A stretch of DNA of 64,000 nt from Lacipirellula limnantheis (GCF_007746075.1 NZ_CP036339.1:372001-436000), one strand, 5' to 3'. Counted from the stretch's first letter, positions 54,441 to 64,000 are shown. The notes: generated from the letters alone by a model not told the origin. Translations and numbers: made by a program.

Positions 54441-55610
54441 TTAGCGAACAATCAACGATTCCCGCGCCGCCCGCACCAGCGTCGCCGCCTCCTCCGCGGT
54501 CCCCGCTAACGCCGTGAGATGCCCCATCTTCCGCCCCGGCCGAGCTTCAGCTTTGCCGTACAGGTGGAGCCGTAGCCGCGGATCGGCTAGCACCCGCGTC
54601 CAGCGCGGTTCGCCCCCCTGCCAGACGTCCCCCAGCAGATTCGCCATCGCCGCGGCCGGCACGAGCGTTTCGAACGACCCCAGAGGGAGCCCGCAGACCG
54701 CCCGCACCTGCTGCTCGAACTGCGAACAAGCGCAGGCGTCGATCGTGAGGTGCCCCGAGTTGTGCGGCCGCGGGGCGATTTCATTCACCAGCAATTTGCC
54801 GTCGCGCGTCAGGAAGAACTCCACGCAGAGCAGGCCGACCACGTCGAGTTCCCGCACCACGGCGCGGGCGATTTCGCGCGCGTCGTCGAACAGCTTCGCG
54901 ACTTCCGGCCGCGGATACACCGAAACGTCGAGAATGTGATGAGCGTGATCGTTCGCAATCGGGCCGAAGAACGCCTCCTCCCCCTGCACGTTGCGGGCGG
55001 CGAGCATCGAGACTTCGCACTCGAAATCGACCCACCCTTCGAGGATCGCCGGTGCTCCGCCGAGGGCGGCGTGGGCTGCTTCGGCTTCAGCGACCGAGCG
55101 GACGATCGACTGCCCTTTGCCGTCGTAGCCCCAGGCGGCGGTCTTCAGCACGGCGGGCGTGCCGAGTTCGGCCAGGGCCGCGGCCAGCTGTTCCTTCGTC
55201 GTCGCTTCGGCGAACGGCGTGCAGGGAATCCCCGCTGCCTTGAGAAAGCCCTTCTCACGTAGCCGCTGCTGCGTCGTGTGGAGCACCCGGCCGCCCGGCC
55301 GTACGGGGGCGAAGCGGGCCGCGGCTTCGGTCGCGGCGGCGGAGATGTTCTCGAACTCCAGCGTCACCACGTCGACCGAGCGAGCGAACTCGGCGACTGC
55401 CGCTTCGTCGTCGAACGAACCGATCGTTTGGCGATAGGCGACGTCCGCCGCGGGAGCGTCATGCTCGGGGGCGTAGACGTGAACGCGATACCCCAACCGC
55501 GCCGCCGCCATGGCGAACATCTTGCCCAACTGCCCGCTGCCGAGCACGCCCAGCATGGCGCCAGGGAGAATTGGCGCCGCATCACGATTCGTTGCAGGAG
55601 AAGCCGTCAT
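54441..55610 (-). CDS. purK: 5-(carboxyamino)imidazole ribonucleotide synthase
   Basis: The 389-residue ATP-grasp enzyme converts AIR, ATP and bicarbonate to N5-CAIR. N-terminal GVLGSGQLGKMFAMAAARLG, VLKTAAWGYDGKGQSIV for ATP binding, EGWVDFECEVSMLAARN, and the metal region VNEIAPRPHNSGHLTIDACA near the C-terminal part. The start is ATG 55610, nine bases after the purE stop, so the two are cotranscribed. Length matches the family. Confidence 0.93.
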   Translation of the reverse strand: MTASPATNRDAAPILPGAMLGVLGSGQLGKMFAMAAARLGYRVHVYAPEHDAPAADVAYRQTIGSFDDEAAVAEFARSVDVVTLEFENISAAATEAAARFAPVRPGGRVLHTTQQRLREKGFLKAAGIPCTPFAEATTKEQLAAALAELGTPAVLKTAAWGYDGKGQSIVRSVAEAEAAHAALGGAPAILEGWVDFECEVSMLAARNVQGEEAFFGPIANDHAHHILDVSVYPRPEVAKLFDDAREIARAVVRELDVVGLLCVEFFLTRDGKLLVNEIAPRPHNSGHLTIDACACSQFEQQVRAVCGLPLGSFETLVPAAAMANLLGDVWQGGEPRWTRVLADPRLRLHLYGKAEARPGRKMGHLTALAGTAEEAATLVRAARESLIVR

Positions 55611-55619
55611 GGCAAAGCG

Positions 55620-56114
55620 TTAATCCAGCTGGTGGCCGAGCACGTCGTTCGTCTGCCGCTCATGGAACTCGTGCAGCTTCTTCCGCAACTCCGGCCGCGT
55701 GTTCGCTAGGATTCGCACGGCGAGCAGCCCGGCGTTCTTCGCTCCGGCCGTGCCGATGGCGAGCGTCCCGACAGGGATGCCGCCGGGCATCTGAACGATC
55801 GACAGCAGCGAGTCCATGCCGCTCAGCGCCTTGCTCTGCACCGGCACGCCGAGGACCGGCAGCACCGTTTGCGCGGCGACCATGCCGGGCAGATGGGCCG
55901 CCCCGCCGGCGCCGGCGATGATTACCTCGAGGCCGCGTCCCTCGGCTTGGGCCGCGTAGTCAGCCATCCGCTGCGGGGTGCGGTGGGCCGACACGATTTG
56001 ACTTTCGTGCGGCACGCCGAACTCGGCAAGCACGTCGGCCGCGGCGCGCATCGTTTCCCAGTCACTTTTGCTCCCCATAATGACGCCGACCAGCGGCGAA
56101 GTTGTACCGGCCAT
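55620..56114 (-). CDS. purE: N5-carboxyaminoimidazole ribonucleotide mutase
   Basis: The 164-residue enzyme rearranges N5-CAIR to CAIR. Signature motifs: [33 protein letters not shown] and [21 protein letters not shown] 56114 was chosen because the family N-terminus begins shortly after it; an upstream start at 56150 would add 12 residues. It lies 39 bp after the HlyD-type gene and before purK, giving a purEK pair behind an ABC transporter. Confidence 0.93.
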   Translation of the reverse strand: MAGTTSPLVGVIMGSKSDWETMRAAADVLAEFGVPHESQIVSAHRTPQRMADYAAQAEGRGLEVIIAGAGGAAHLPGMVAAQTVLPVLGVPVQSKALSGMDSLLSIVQMPGGIPVGTLAIGTAGAKNAGLLAVRILANTRPELRKKLHEFHERQTNDVLGHQLD

Positions 56115-56153
56115 GGGATGCCATCTTCGGGGTTTGAGAGCAGATGTCAACGA

Positions 56154-57437
56154 CTAGCGGGCCTTCACAGCCCGCCCGTCGACGACGTTATCGCCAGGAT
56201 GGGTCACGACCAGATCGCCCTCGGCAAGTCCCTCTTGGACCTCCGCCTCGAGACCGTTTTGGAGGCCGACTTTGATCGTGCGTTGACGCGCGATGCCATC
56301 TTCAACGCGAAAGACGGCCCAGTCATCTCCTGCGCGAAACAAGGCGCTCGTGGGAACCTTCAGCACGTTCTTTGCTTCGGCCGTGACAATGCGGGCTTCG
56401 ACCCGAAAACCGTCGCCCAGGGCCTCGCGAGATTGCGGCGGGTCGACCAGGTCGACAATAACGTTGACGCGTTGCTCTTCGACGCCGAGCGTCGAAATCT
56501 TGGTGAAGCCCGAAGGTTCCACGAGCCTCACTTCGCCGTGCAGGGGGCGCTCGCCGCCCCATTCCTCGAGCAGCACGGGAGCGCCTGGCTTCACCTTGAC
56601 CGCGTCGCGCGAGAGGACGTCGATCTCCACTTCCAGATCGAGCGGGTCGCCGATTTCCAGCAACTGGTCGCCGGCAGCGACCACGCCCGAGCTTTCGCGG
56701 AAGACGCGCAACACGCGGCCATTGATCGGCGCGGGAATGTTGAAGTGCCACTGCGGATCTTGCTGCGGATAGGGAGCGGGCGTGCGGGCAGCGTCGCCGG
56801 TCGCGGCGTCCGCGGCATTGCTGGCGGCGTCGGGAGTCGACTCCCCCAATGGTCGGCTCCGAATCAGCGCCGCCTCAGCTTGGGCGAGCTCGAATTTGGC
56901 GATTTCGTGGGCATGCTCGGCCGCGCGGACAAGCGCTGCCCGCGTCCGACGGACCATCTCCTTGTTCTCAAGTTCGTTCAGCGTGACCGACCCGCGGCTT
57001 TCCTGTTGGGCTTGGCGAGCGCGTTGCAAATCCGCCTCGGCGAACTCAAGATTCGCGACGGCTTCATCCAGCAGCGGCGACGTCCGTTCGAGACGCGCCT
57101 CGGCGGCTTTGACGTTCGCTTCGGCCTGCAGCAACGCGCGGGCGTCGAGCAATTCGGGATCGCGCGGCTCGATGCTCGCCACCAGCGTTTCGCCAGCTTC
57201 CACTTGGTCGCCGGGGTCGAGTGCGATCCGCAGCAGCCGCCCGGCCAGCGGGGCCGAAACGGCGTAGCGTTCACGCAGCCGCGTGCGACCGTCTTGGTCG
57301 ACGGTCTCGCGAATGTCGCCGCGCACGACTCGTGCCAGATCCGCCTCCACCGCCGCTGGGCGCAGGCCGAGGATGATCGCCCCGGCAACCGCGGCGACGA
57401 ACCCGAACAACAGAATACGGCGAACGAGCGATTTCAT
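56154..57437 (-). CDS. HlyD-family periplasmic adaptor
   Basis: The 427-residue membrane fusion protein has one N-terminal helix (about 7-26, RILLFGFVAAVAGAIILGLR), a biotinyl-lipoyl-like half motif APLAGRLLRIALDPGDQVEA, a long alpha-helical hairpin (about 100-200), and a beta-barrel part (RVFRESSGVVAAGDQLLEIG, GAPVLLEEWGGERPLHGEVR). It should link the FtsX-type permease to the outer membrane or bind substrate. It follows the permease by 219 bp, which hold a repeat. Confidence 0.9.
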   Translation of the reverse strand: MKSLVRRILLFGFVAAVAGAIILGLRPAAVEADLARVVRGDIRETVDQDGRTRLRERYAVSAPLAGRLLRIALDPGDQVEAGETLVASIEPRDPELLDARALLQAEANVKAAEARLERTSPLLDEAVANLEFAEADLQRARQAQQESRGSVTLNELENKEMVRRTRAALVRAAEHAHEIAKFELAQAEAALIRSRPLGESTPDAASNAADAATGDAARTPAPYPQQDPQWHFNIPAPINGRVLRVFRESSGVVAAGDQLLEIGDPLDLEVEIDVLSRDAVKVKPGAPVLLEEWGGERPLHGEVRLVEPSGFTKISTLGVEEQRVNVIVDLVDPPQSREALGDGFRVEARIVTAEAKNVLKVPTSALFRAGDDWAVFRVEDGIARQRTIKVGLQNGLEAEVQEGLAEGDLVVTHPGDNVVDGRAVKAR

Positions 57438-57495
57438 TTCGATTCAGTGAGGAAGACTAACCACCAAGTCGCGAAAGCACGAAGAAGTACCGAAT

Positions 57496-57630
57496 AGTAG
57501 GGAACCGCAGTTGAACGCAGATCAACGCCGATCTTAAGGAGCATTTCCATCTGCGTTTATTTACGTTCATCCGTGGTTCCAAAACTCCTGATTGTGTTTC
57601 CTTCGTGTCTTCGTGCATTCGTGGTTAAGC
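57496..57630. repeat. Family E-like repeat between transporter genes
   Basis: GAACCGCAGTTGAACGCAGA and CTGCGTTTATTTACGTTCATC are partly inverted and share words with 14466-14678. TTCGTGTCTTCGTGCATTCG at the right is a simple word repeat. Both sit between two genes of one transcription unit. Confidence 0.55.
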
Positions 57631-57656
57631 ATTCGCATTTCTAAAGTCTAGCTTGC

Positions 57657-60026
57657 TTACTCGCGGGATTTCAGGACCGCCACGAGGTCGAGGTGATCGA
57701 GGCTGCGCCGCACGAGCAATCCAGAAACCGCGGACGCGGCAATCACCACGAGCGACGCCCAGGCGTAGGTGCGGTTGCTGACGACCATCGGAAAGCGAAA
57801 CAGCTCCTGATCGAACGCCGTGCACATCCACCAAGCGAAGAACGTGCCGAGTCCCAGGCCGACGGGGATCGCCAACAGGGTGACGATCGCGAGTTCGCCG
57901 AGCAGGATCGACGAGATCTCCTGCCGTGTGAAGCCGATCACGCGCAACGTTGCCAGTTCGCGGCTCCGCTCCGAGAGGGAGATGCGTGCGCTGTTGTAGA
58001 CCACTCCGGCGGCGATGATGCAAGCGAAGATGAGATTAATTCGCTTCATCACGCCCAGGTTCTTGGCAATCGTATCGTTGAAGCTGTCGATGGAATGCTG
58101 CTTAACCATCACGGTGGAAATCGCCGGCGTCTCTTTAAGCTCGCGGTAGAGAGCGTCTTGGTAAGCGGGGTCGACTTCCAGGTTGACGCCATTGACCACC
58201 TGTCCTTCGAGCATGATGCGCCGCAGTTCTTCGAGGTCCATGTATGCCGCTAGCCCGACGAAGTCTTTCAGCGTGGCGGCGATCATCACGCGCCGTTTGG
58301 GACGTTTGTCGGTAAGGACCTCCATTTCGACCCAATCGCCGACGTTGACGTCGAGAACTTCGGCCAGCTTCTTGGAAATCAGCAAACCGTGCGGCGGCAA
58401 CGGCGTCTCGCGGCCGTCCATGTCGACTAAACCGTAGAGGGTGCTTTGGGGCTCGATGCCCCGAATGCCGACGCGGCGATCGCGAGCGCCGGCGCGAACG
58501 CGGGCCGAGACAGTTCGCGTCGGCTCGCACCGCATCACGCCCGGCATGCTGGCGAGCTCGTACATGGCCCGATCGCTGACCGGATCGGTCGTGGCGACCG
58601 AGACGTCAAACCGCTGCACCCAATGGAATTGGGCGTTCATCATGTAGTCGATTGAATCCTGGAAGAAGTTGCCGATCACCAGCACGGCCACGGCGAGCGA
58701 AATGGCCAACGTCGAGAGGCCGGTCTTGATCGGATGTCGTTCCAACTGGCGTACGACCATCAGCGCGATGGGGGGCACGAAGCGGCCGATGCCCATCCGT
58801 TCCAAAATCGTGGGACCGAACCCGGACGGAGGCTCCGGGCGCATCGCCTCGGCGGGGGGGAGGCGGACGGCCCGTGATACGGAACCAATCGCCCCCAGGA
58901 TCGCCGCCGACGCGGCGACGCCGGCCGCCGCAACTAAAACCGAAGGGTAGATGCGAAACAAGAAGACCGGAAAGTGAAACAGCCGGGCGTACATCCGCGT
59001 GACCAGCCACCCGAACCAGGCCCCCGCAGGGATGCCGATGGCCAGCGCGATCGCCGCGATCAGCAGCACCCCTTTGATGTAATGCCAGCCGACTTCAAGG
59101 TTCGAGTAGCCGAAGGCCTTGAGCGCGGCGATCTGTTCGCGCTGGCTGTTGATCGTGCGGGACATCACGACGTTGATCAGAAACGCCGAAACGCCGAGAA
59201 AGATCGAGGGCGCGAAAAGTCCCATATTGCGATTCTGTTCGATTTCGTTGTCGACGAACTGGTGAGAGAGCTGATCGCGCCGGTCGAACGCACCCAGGCC
59301 GCCATATGGTTCGATGAGGTAGTCGACGCGCTGAATAACGTTCTCGACGTTCGCTCCGCGCATCAGTTTGATCGCCAAGTCGTTGAACGCCCCATCCATA
59401 TCAAACGCGAGCGACAAGGCCTCTTCGTTCATCCAGAAGACGCCGAAATGGCGGTTGTCGGGGACAATGCCGCCGGGCTTGATCTCGTAGATGTATTCCG
59501 GTGAAAGGACGACGCCGACGATTTGCAGTTCCTTCATGCGGCCGTTGATCACCGCGGAAAATGTATCGCCGACTTCCAGTTGGTTGGCGTCGACGAACGC
59601 TTCGCTGGCGAGCGCCTCGTCGTCGCTTCGAGGCGTGAGCCAGCGGCCGCGGCGGAGATAGAGCTGGTCGAGTCTCGGTCGCCCGACGTCGGGGACGGAG
59701 ATCAAGCGTCCCGACGCCGGCTCGTCGAGCCCCGGTACCGAGAGATTTACCGGTACCACGATGCGGCGCTCGGCGATCGCCACGCCAGGGATCTTGCTGA
59801 TGCGATTGATCAGTTCGTCGGGCGCCCGTTTGATCGAGGCGAAGACGTCGGCGAAGTTGTAGCGGTCGTAGTAGGTCTGCTGGGTCAGTTCCAACGAGTG
59901 GAGCATGCTCCGCGAGAGGATGAACAGCGCGATGCCGCAGCCCATCACTACAGAAATGGCCGCCGCCAACCCGCGCATGTGCCAGAGGTCGCGGAACATT
60001 TTGCGATCTAGCGGCGGGATTAGCAT
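57657..60026 (-). CDS. FtsX-type ABC transporter permease
   Basis: The 789-residue permease has a first helix (about 18-40, LAAAISVVMGCGIALFILSR), a large periplasmic domain (about 45-270), three helices (about 275-410, the last part ending LPPAEAMRPEPPSGFGP), then a second FtsX-like half with helix LAISLAVAVLVIGNFFQDSI and three more helices at the C-terminus. LPPAEAMRPE is a typical cytoplasmic anchor to the ATPase. With the ATPase and HlyD genes it forms a MacB- or DevABC-like exporter. Substrate unknown. Confidence 0.9.
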   Translation of the reverse strand: MLIPPLDRKMFRDLWHMRGLAAAISVVMGCGIALFILSRSMLHSLELTQQTYYDRYNFADVFASIKRAPDELINRISKIPGVAIAERRIVVPVNLSVPGLDEPASGRLISVPDVGRPRLDQLYLRRGRWLTPRSDDEALASEAFVDANQLEVGDTFSAVINGRMKELQIVGVVLSPEYIYEIKPGGIVPDNRHFGVFWMNEEALSLAFDMDGAFNDLAIKLMRGANVENVIQRVDYLIEPYGGLGAFDRRDQLSHQFVDNEIEQNRNMGLFAPSIFLGVSAFLINVVMSRTINSQREQIAALKAFGYSNLEVGWHYIKGVLLIAAIALAIGIPAGAWFGWLVTRMYARLFHFPVFLFRIYPSVLVAAAGVAASAAILGAIGSVSRAVRLPPAEAMRPEPPSGFGPTILERMGIGRFVPPIALMVVRQLERHPIKTGLSTLAISLAVAVLVIGNFFQDSIDYMMNAQFHWVQRFDVSVATTDPVSDRAMYELASMPGVMRCEPTRTVSARVRAGARDRRVGIRGIEPQSTLYGLVDMDGRETPLPPHGLLISKKLAEVLDVNVGDWVEMEVLTDKRPKRRVMIAATLKDFVGLAAYMDLEELRRIMLEGQVVNGVNLEVDPAYQDALYRELKETPAISTVMVKQHSIDSFNDTIAKNLGVMKRINLIFACIIAAGVVYNSARISLSERSRELATLRVIGFTRQEISSILLGELAIVTLLAIPVGLGLGTFFAWWMCTAFDQELFRFPMVVSNRTYAWASLVVIAASAVSGLLVRRSLDHLDLVAVLKSRE

Positions 60027-60067
60027 TGGGCGGCGCGTGTTCTGTGTGGCGAGGGATGCCTAGGTCT

Positions 60068-60159
60068 GTCAGTGGTCCGTGGTCCGTTGTCAGTTGCTAA
60101 ATACGGGGAGAACGAACCCTGCGACAGCAGCAACGGACCACGGACCACGGACAACTGAC
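60068..60159. repeat. Dispersed palindrome, family F copy
   Basis: GTCAGTGGTCCGTGGTCCGT at 60068-60087 and ACGGACCACGGACAACTGAC at 60140-60159 are near-perfect inverted arms. It lies between the ATPase and permease genes of one unit. Confidence 0.75.
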
Positions 60160-60163
60160 CCTC

Positions 60164-60889
60164 CTACCAATTCAACTCCGAAGCCGGCCGCTTGCGAGAG
60201 TGCGTTTCAACGCCGGTGATTTCGCCGCCTGAGAGATGAATCACCCGGTCGGCCATTTCGGCGATCACCGCGTTGTGCGTGATGACGACGGTGGTCGTCT
60301 TCAATTCAGCGTTAATTTTTTGAATGGCTTCGAGCACCAGAATGCCGGTATGGACGTCAAGCGCTCCGGTCGGCTCGTCGCAGAGCAGCACGTCGGGGCG
60401 TTTGGCGACGGCACGAGCGATGGCGACCCGCTGCTGTTCGCCGCCCGACATCTGCGCCGGAAAATGGTCGAGCCGTTTGCCGAGGCCTACCAAGCCCAAC
60501 GCCTCGACGGGCTTCATGGGGTCGCGGGCGATCTCGGTGATCAGGCTCACGTTCTCGCGCGCCGTGAGGCTCGGAATCAGATTGTAGAACTGGAAGACAA
60601 ACCCCACGTGCTCGCGGCGATAGCGGGTCAGCGCCGCGTCGTCGAACTCGGTTAGCTGTCGATCGCGGTAAAAGACCTCGCCGCTGCTGGGGACGTCGAG
60701 TCCGCCGAGGATGTTCAGCAGCGTGCTCTTGCCAGACCCCGAGGGGCCCAGGAGGACGACGAACTCGCCGGCGTAGAGTTCCAAATCGACCCCGCGCAGC
60801 GCCTGCACGTCGACCTCGCCCATATGGTAGGTCTTGGTAATCTGCCGAGCGGTGAAGACCGTTTCGACCGAGGGCGCGGTGATGGCCAT
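60164..60889 (-). CDS. ABC transporter ATPase (LolD/MacB type)
   Basis: About 241 residues from ATG 60889. Walker [10 protein letters not shown], signature [14 protein letters not shown], Walker [13 protein letters not shown] and the switch His in TTVVITHN. The N-terminal [20 protein letters not shown] is typical of the LolD/MacB/FtsE subfamily. First gene of the transporter unit; five genes continue in the same direction to purK, with repeats in two gaps. Confidence 0.92.
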   Translation of the reverse strand: MAITAPSVETVFTARQITKTYHMGEVDVQALRGVDLELYAGEFVVLLGPSGSGKSTLLNILGGLDVPSSGEVFYRDRQLTEFDDAALTRYRREHVGFVFQFYNLIPSLTARENVSLITEIARDPMKPVEALGLVGLGKRLDHFPAQMSGGEQQRVAIARAVAKRPDVLLCDEPTGALDVHTGILVLEAIQKINAELKTTTVVITHNAVIAEMADRVIHLSGGEITGVETHSRKRPASELNW

Positions 60890-61161
60890 ACGGGACTGCC
60901 GCGCGGCGGGCAATGATTGGGGTGGGTGGGGGTAATGTGAAGAATGCGGGAATGTCCCGCAGCGACTCGGCAAATCCATGTCGGCAAGTCGGTAATGGAA
61001 GTATCGGCCTGTTACCCGGTGGGGTCAAACTGACCAATTCGCACCCGCCGAACGCCTCCCCGGTTCTACTCGTAGGACCTCCATGGCGTCATTACGGTAG
61101 CTATTCAGGGCCCTTGGGAAGGGCCGCAACGGCTGTGTCGGTTGCGCCGCCGACGGCATCG
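60890..61161. other. Divergent intergenic region
   Basis: About 270 bases between the ATPase and the promoter below. No gene was supported on either strand. Confidence 0.35.
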
Positions 61162-61189
61162 TTGACACACTCCCGACCCGGGATACGAT
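61162..61189 (+). promoter_or_regulatory. Candidate promoter of the large TPR gene
   Basis: TTGACA (61162-61167), a 16-bp spacer and TACGAT (61184-61189). The leader to ATG 61476 would be about 280 nt, with no open frame that looks real and no recognised riboswitch. Confidence 0.5.
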
Positions 61190-61475
61190 GAACTTAACTC
61201 CTGTCCTGACAGGCCCTAATGCCACGTTGAGGAACCCGTCCGGACGGCGTCTCGTCTCGCCCACAGGGCGGCGCCTCGCGGTATTCTGAGGCGTGACACG
61301 GCACGGTTCCTGAGAATCAGGGCGGCATCGATTCTGGCTGGTCATCGTTTCCGTCGCTGACGGGGCAATGGCAGCGCGCCGCTTGCAGTAGCGGCGTCGC
61401 GGGATCGCCGAAACGTCAAACGAAGCCATCCTTCGATCGAAGCTTCTTAGCCAAAACCTACGCAGCGAACTTTCC

Positions 61476-64000
61476 ATGCAACGCTATCGCGTCAATTATC
61501 CTCTGCTCGCGGGACTCGTCGTCGGCTCGGTCGTCCTGGTCGTGGCGAGTTTCTTTCTCTGGCGATATCAGGTCGACAAGAACGCTACGCGACTGATCGC
61601 CAAGGCGGATGCCGCCGAGGCGTCCGGGAATCTGGAGGAAGCATTTGAGAGCCTCCAGCAATACGTCCAGTTGCGGCCGCGCGAAACGGAGGCCCGCGTG
61701 CGGTTGGGCGAAGTCGCCATCAAGATCACCGACGACGAGAGCTTGGCGCCCGAGCTTCGAGGCAAGGCGTTTCAGATTGTCGTGGCGGCGGTGCGCGACT
61801 CCGGCAGCGATCCAGACTTCGCCGAGCCGAACAAAAAGCTTCGCCGCAAGCTTGTTGATATCCAGACCAAATTCGGCGCGCCTGATTTGGCGCTCGGTAA
61901 TATCAATCAGCTTCTCGATCAGGGCGTCAACGATCCCGAACTGAAAGCTTTGAAGGCGCAGTGTCTGTTCGCGACTCAGCAGCCGGCCGAGGCCGCGAAA
62001 TGGTCGTATCAGCTCATCGGCTACGATCACCAAACCGACGCCTTTGACGCCGCCAAGGCGCAAGCTCCCGATAAACCGCTGGTTTACGCGATGCTGGCGT
62101 CGTACTTGAACGAACGCGAGCCGGAGCTGGCCAAACGCATCATCGATCAGATGATCGTCGCGAATCCCGAGTCGACCGACGCGTATGTGCTGCAATACCA
62201 GTTTCTGAAGAACACGGGCAATAACGAGGAAGCGCGAGCCGCACTGGATAAGGCGTTTGCACTGAAGCCGAATGATGCGGCCGTGTTGAACGCCAAGGGC
62301 GCCGAGGCAATTAGCGACTTCCAGCAGGCGCTGGCCGACGCCAAGGGCGAAAGCGCCGAGCAAGAGCGTAAAGACGCGCAGAAGCACCTCGCCGAGGCCG
62401 CCAAGTTTTTCGCCAAGGGGATGGAAGAGTACCCCGACCGCATTGATTTCTTCGAACGCGCAGCGCGGATCGAAACATTCCGCGATAAGCCGGAAGACGC
62501 CCTCGCCATCGTCGAAAAGGGCTTGGCGGCGTTTCCGATGGAAACGAAGTTCGATCGGCTGGGCCTCCCGGCCGCGTTGGGGCTCGCCAACATCAAGGTC
62601 GAGGTGCTCATTAGCAAGAAGGACTTTGAGGGCGTCAAAAAAGAGGTTGCAGCGCTGAGGGAGCTTGGCAACGAACGCGTCAATGCAGTGGCCGACTTTC
62701 ATCAAGCGCGGATGACCGCCGTGGACGAAAAGTGGGCCGACGCGGCGGCGCAGCTAGCCGCCGTCCGTCCGCGCCTGCTCGGGTTCTCGGAACTCCAGGC
62801 GCTCGCCGCGGCGATTCAAGGCTTCTGTCACACGCAGCTAGGGCAGTTTGACCTGGCCCTCGAAGCGTACAAGGCGGCGCTGGCGATCAATCCAGAGTTG
62901 CCCCAGGCCAAGTCGGGCCAGGAACAGATTCTTGCCATGATTGGCCAAGATCAGCCCGAAGAGGGCATGCTCCAGCTCGACCGCGAAATTAAAGACATGC
63001 TCGCCAAGCCCAAAGCCGAGCAGAATTGGGAGGCGCTGGCGACGCGAATCGACGACTACATCGATGCGGAAGCCGCGAAGCGCGTCGTCGCCACGACCTG
63101 GGCGCCGTCACGGAAGGCGTTGCTACGAGGCCAAATGCTCGCCATGCGCGCCGTCGAGACCAAGGACCCCGCCGAGCAGAAGCAGCTGTTCACCCAGGCA
63201 CGCGAAGCCATCAAGAAGGCTTACGCGATCGATCCGAATGACCCGACCGTCCAGATTCAGGCGATTCGACTTCTCGCACAAGAGCCTGACAGCGGACCGG
63301 CCAAGGCCCTGGAGCTACTCGACAGCATCGTCAAGAAGGGCAAGGACTCGGCGGCGTTCCGCACGTTGCGGATTGACTTGCTGTCGGCAATTCGGGATGA
63401 AAAGCTGCCGGCGCAATTGATCGCTGCGACCGAGGGGATGGATGCCTTCCCCGACAATCAAAAGGCGTTGGTCTGGGCGGCCGTGGCCGGCCGATTCGAG
63501 CAACTTGGCGACTTCACCCAGGCGCGCCGCGCGCTGGAGGAAGCGGCGAAGCTCTCGCCGAACAGCCTGCCGACGCGCAATGCCTTGTTCGATCTGGCGC
63601 TGCGGCAGAACGACGACCCCGGGATGCGCGCCGCCCAAGAGAAGGTGTTGGAGATCGTCAAAAGCAAGAACGACCCTGGGTACGTGCTCACCGAGGTGAA
63701 ACGTCGTCTATCGGGCTTTGCTAGCGGGACCACTTCTAAAGAGGAGCTGGCCGAGTGTCAGCAACTGCTCGACGCGGCCATCAAGCAACGGCCCGGCTTG
63801 GCCGAATTGCAGGTAGCGCAAGGGCAGTTGGAATTGGTCCTCAACAATAACGTCGACCAAGCGTTGAAGAGCTTCGAGAAGGCGTTCGAACTCGGCGCCT
63901 CGAACCTCAATGCCTTGGCGCTGCAGATTCGGCTGCTGGCCGAACGGGGGCGCGTCCAAGAGGCTCGTCAGCGCATGGAACGAATTCCTGCCGTCTCGTG
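61476..64000 (+). CDS. Large TPR protein, C-terminal end outside the window
   Basis: The frame runs from ATG 61476 to the window end without a stop (841 codons). One N-terminal helix (about 9-30, PLLAGLVVGSVVLVVASFFL) anchors it with the bulk outside or in the cytoplasm. The rest is helical TPR-like repeats: KADAAEASGNLEEAFESLQQ, ALAINPELPQAKSGQEQILA, ARRALEEAAKLSPNSLP, and ALKSFEKAFELGASNLNALA. Such proteins often serve in export or exopolysaccharide systems; there is no direct support here. The complementary-strand frame is a shadow. Confidence 0.85.
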   Translation, partial: MQRYRVNYPLLAGLVVGSVVLVVASFFLWRYQVDKNATRLIAKADAAEASGNLEEAFESLQQYVQLRPRETEARVRLGEVAIKITDDESLAPELRGKAFQIVVAAVRDSGSDPDFAEPNKKLRRKLVDIQTKFGAPDLALGNINQLLDQGVNDPELKALKAQCLFATQQPAEAAKWSYQLIGYDHQTDAFDAAKAQAPDKPLVYAMLASYLNEREPELAKRIIDQMIVANPESTDAYVLQYQFLKNTGNNEEARAALDKAFALKPNDAAVLNAKGAEAISDFQQALADAKGESAEQERKDAQKHLAEAAKFFAKGMEEYPDRIDFFERAARIETFRDKPEDALAIVEKGLAAFPMETKFDRLGLPAALGLANIKVEVLISKKDFEGVKKEVAALRELGNERVNAVADFHQARMTAVDEKWADAAAQLAAVRPRLLGFSELQALAAAIQGFCHTQLGQFDLALEAYKAALAINPELPQAKSGQEQILAMIGQDQPEEGMLQLDREIKDMLAKPKAEQNWEALATRIDDYIDAEAAKRVVATTWAPSRKALLRGQMLAMRAVETKDPAEQKQLFTQAREAIKKAYAIDPNDPTVQIQAIRLLAQEPDSGPAKALELLDSIVKKGKDSAAFRTLRIDLLSAIRDEKLPAQLIAATEGMDAFPDNQKALVWAAVAGRFEQLGDFTQARRALEEAAKLSPNSLPTRNALFDLALRQNDDPGMRAAQEKVLEIVKSKNDPGYVLTEVKRRLSGFASGTTSKEELAECQQLLDAAIKQRPGLAELQVAQGQLELVLNNNVDQALKSFEKAFELGASNLNALALQIRLLAERGRVQEARQRMERIPAVS

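Noticed and set aside
61458..62705. 415-codon minus-strand frame under the large TPR gene
   Set aside because: The plus strand carries a continuous TPR-like protein from 61476 to the window end. The minus frame has no domain and typical shadow composition.

Overview
The window is a GC-rich bacterial chromosome segment that reads as a planctomycete of the Pirellulales type. The evidence is family content: a BBP7-like outer-membrane barrel, an SdrD/DUF11 surface protein with an N-terminal LESRQMMAAD motif, a DUF1501 protein, three DUF1559 (pilin-like) proteins, four PQQ-type beta-propeller proteins, and a BlaI regulator next to an M56 peptidase fusion. No rRNA, tRNA, CRISPR array, integrase or transposase gene was found. 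The species cannot be named from this sequence.

Layout. 1-7.3 kb: cell-surface and Tad-like genes (barrel C-terminus, SdrD/DUF11 protein, TadE, TadE, TadG/vWA), then a GlsB-type membrane protein on the other strand. 7.5-11.1 kb: an mrfA-mrfB DNA-repair pair. 11.6-19.5 kb: DUF1501, a histone-H1-like Lys/Ala protein, an atypical receiver translationally coupled to a PQQ protein, and a second PQQ protein. 20.2-26.2 kb: a very cysteine-rich secreted repeat protein, hypotheticals, an orphan FliM/FliN-type protein and a Gly-rich secreted protein. 26.3-30.6 kb: nadA, wrbA, and a fused transporter/spermidine-synthase-like protein. 30.8-34.3 kb: blaI-type regulator plus an M56 peptidase fused to polysaccharide-export domains. 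34.4-40.8 kb (minus): succinate dehydrogenase sdhC-sdhA ... sdhB, interrupted by a concanavalin-fold protein, a PQQ protein and a possible small gene. 41-45.8 kb: TPR protein, a low-complexity charged protein, S41 protease. 46.3-51.1 kb: purH and two DUF1559 paralogues. 51.8-61 kb (mostly minus): PQQ protein, a small secreted Cys protein, and an apparent ABC transporter-HlyD-purE-purK transcription unit. From 61.5 kb: a large TPR protein running off the window.

The most unusual feature is the number of palindromic dispersed repeats. At least five families can be separated by eye. One is a hairpin of 75 nt in four copies and 74 nt in a fifth, with arms ending in ...CCTTTTGCCACTGG. Most copies lie between genes. 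One copy of this family sits in frame inside the M56 fusion gene (31601-31674), and a copy of another family sits in frame inside a PQQ gene (52463-52534). purH, mrfA and mrfB carry low-complexity in-frame segments that look similar in kind. In three places the end of a repeat supplies the stop codon of the adjacent gene. This resembles the Rickettsia palindromic elements in principle and is the best candidate here for an undescribed system.

Limits: all family calls come from reading motifs, with no database search. Start codons are chosen by signal peptide, ribosome-binding site or family N-terminus and may be off by a few codons.
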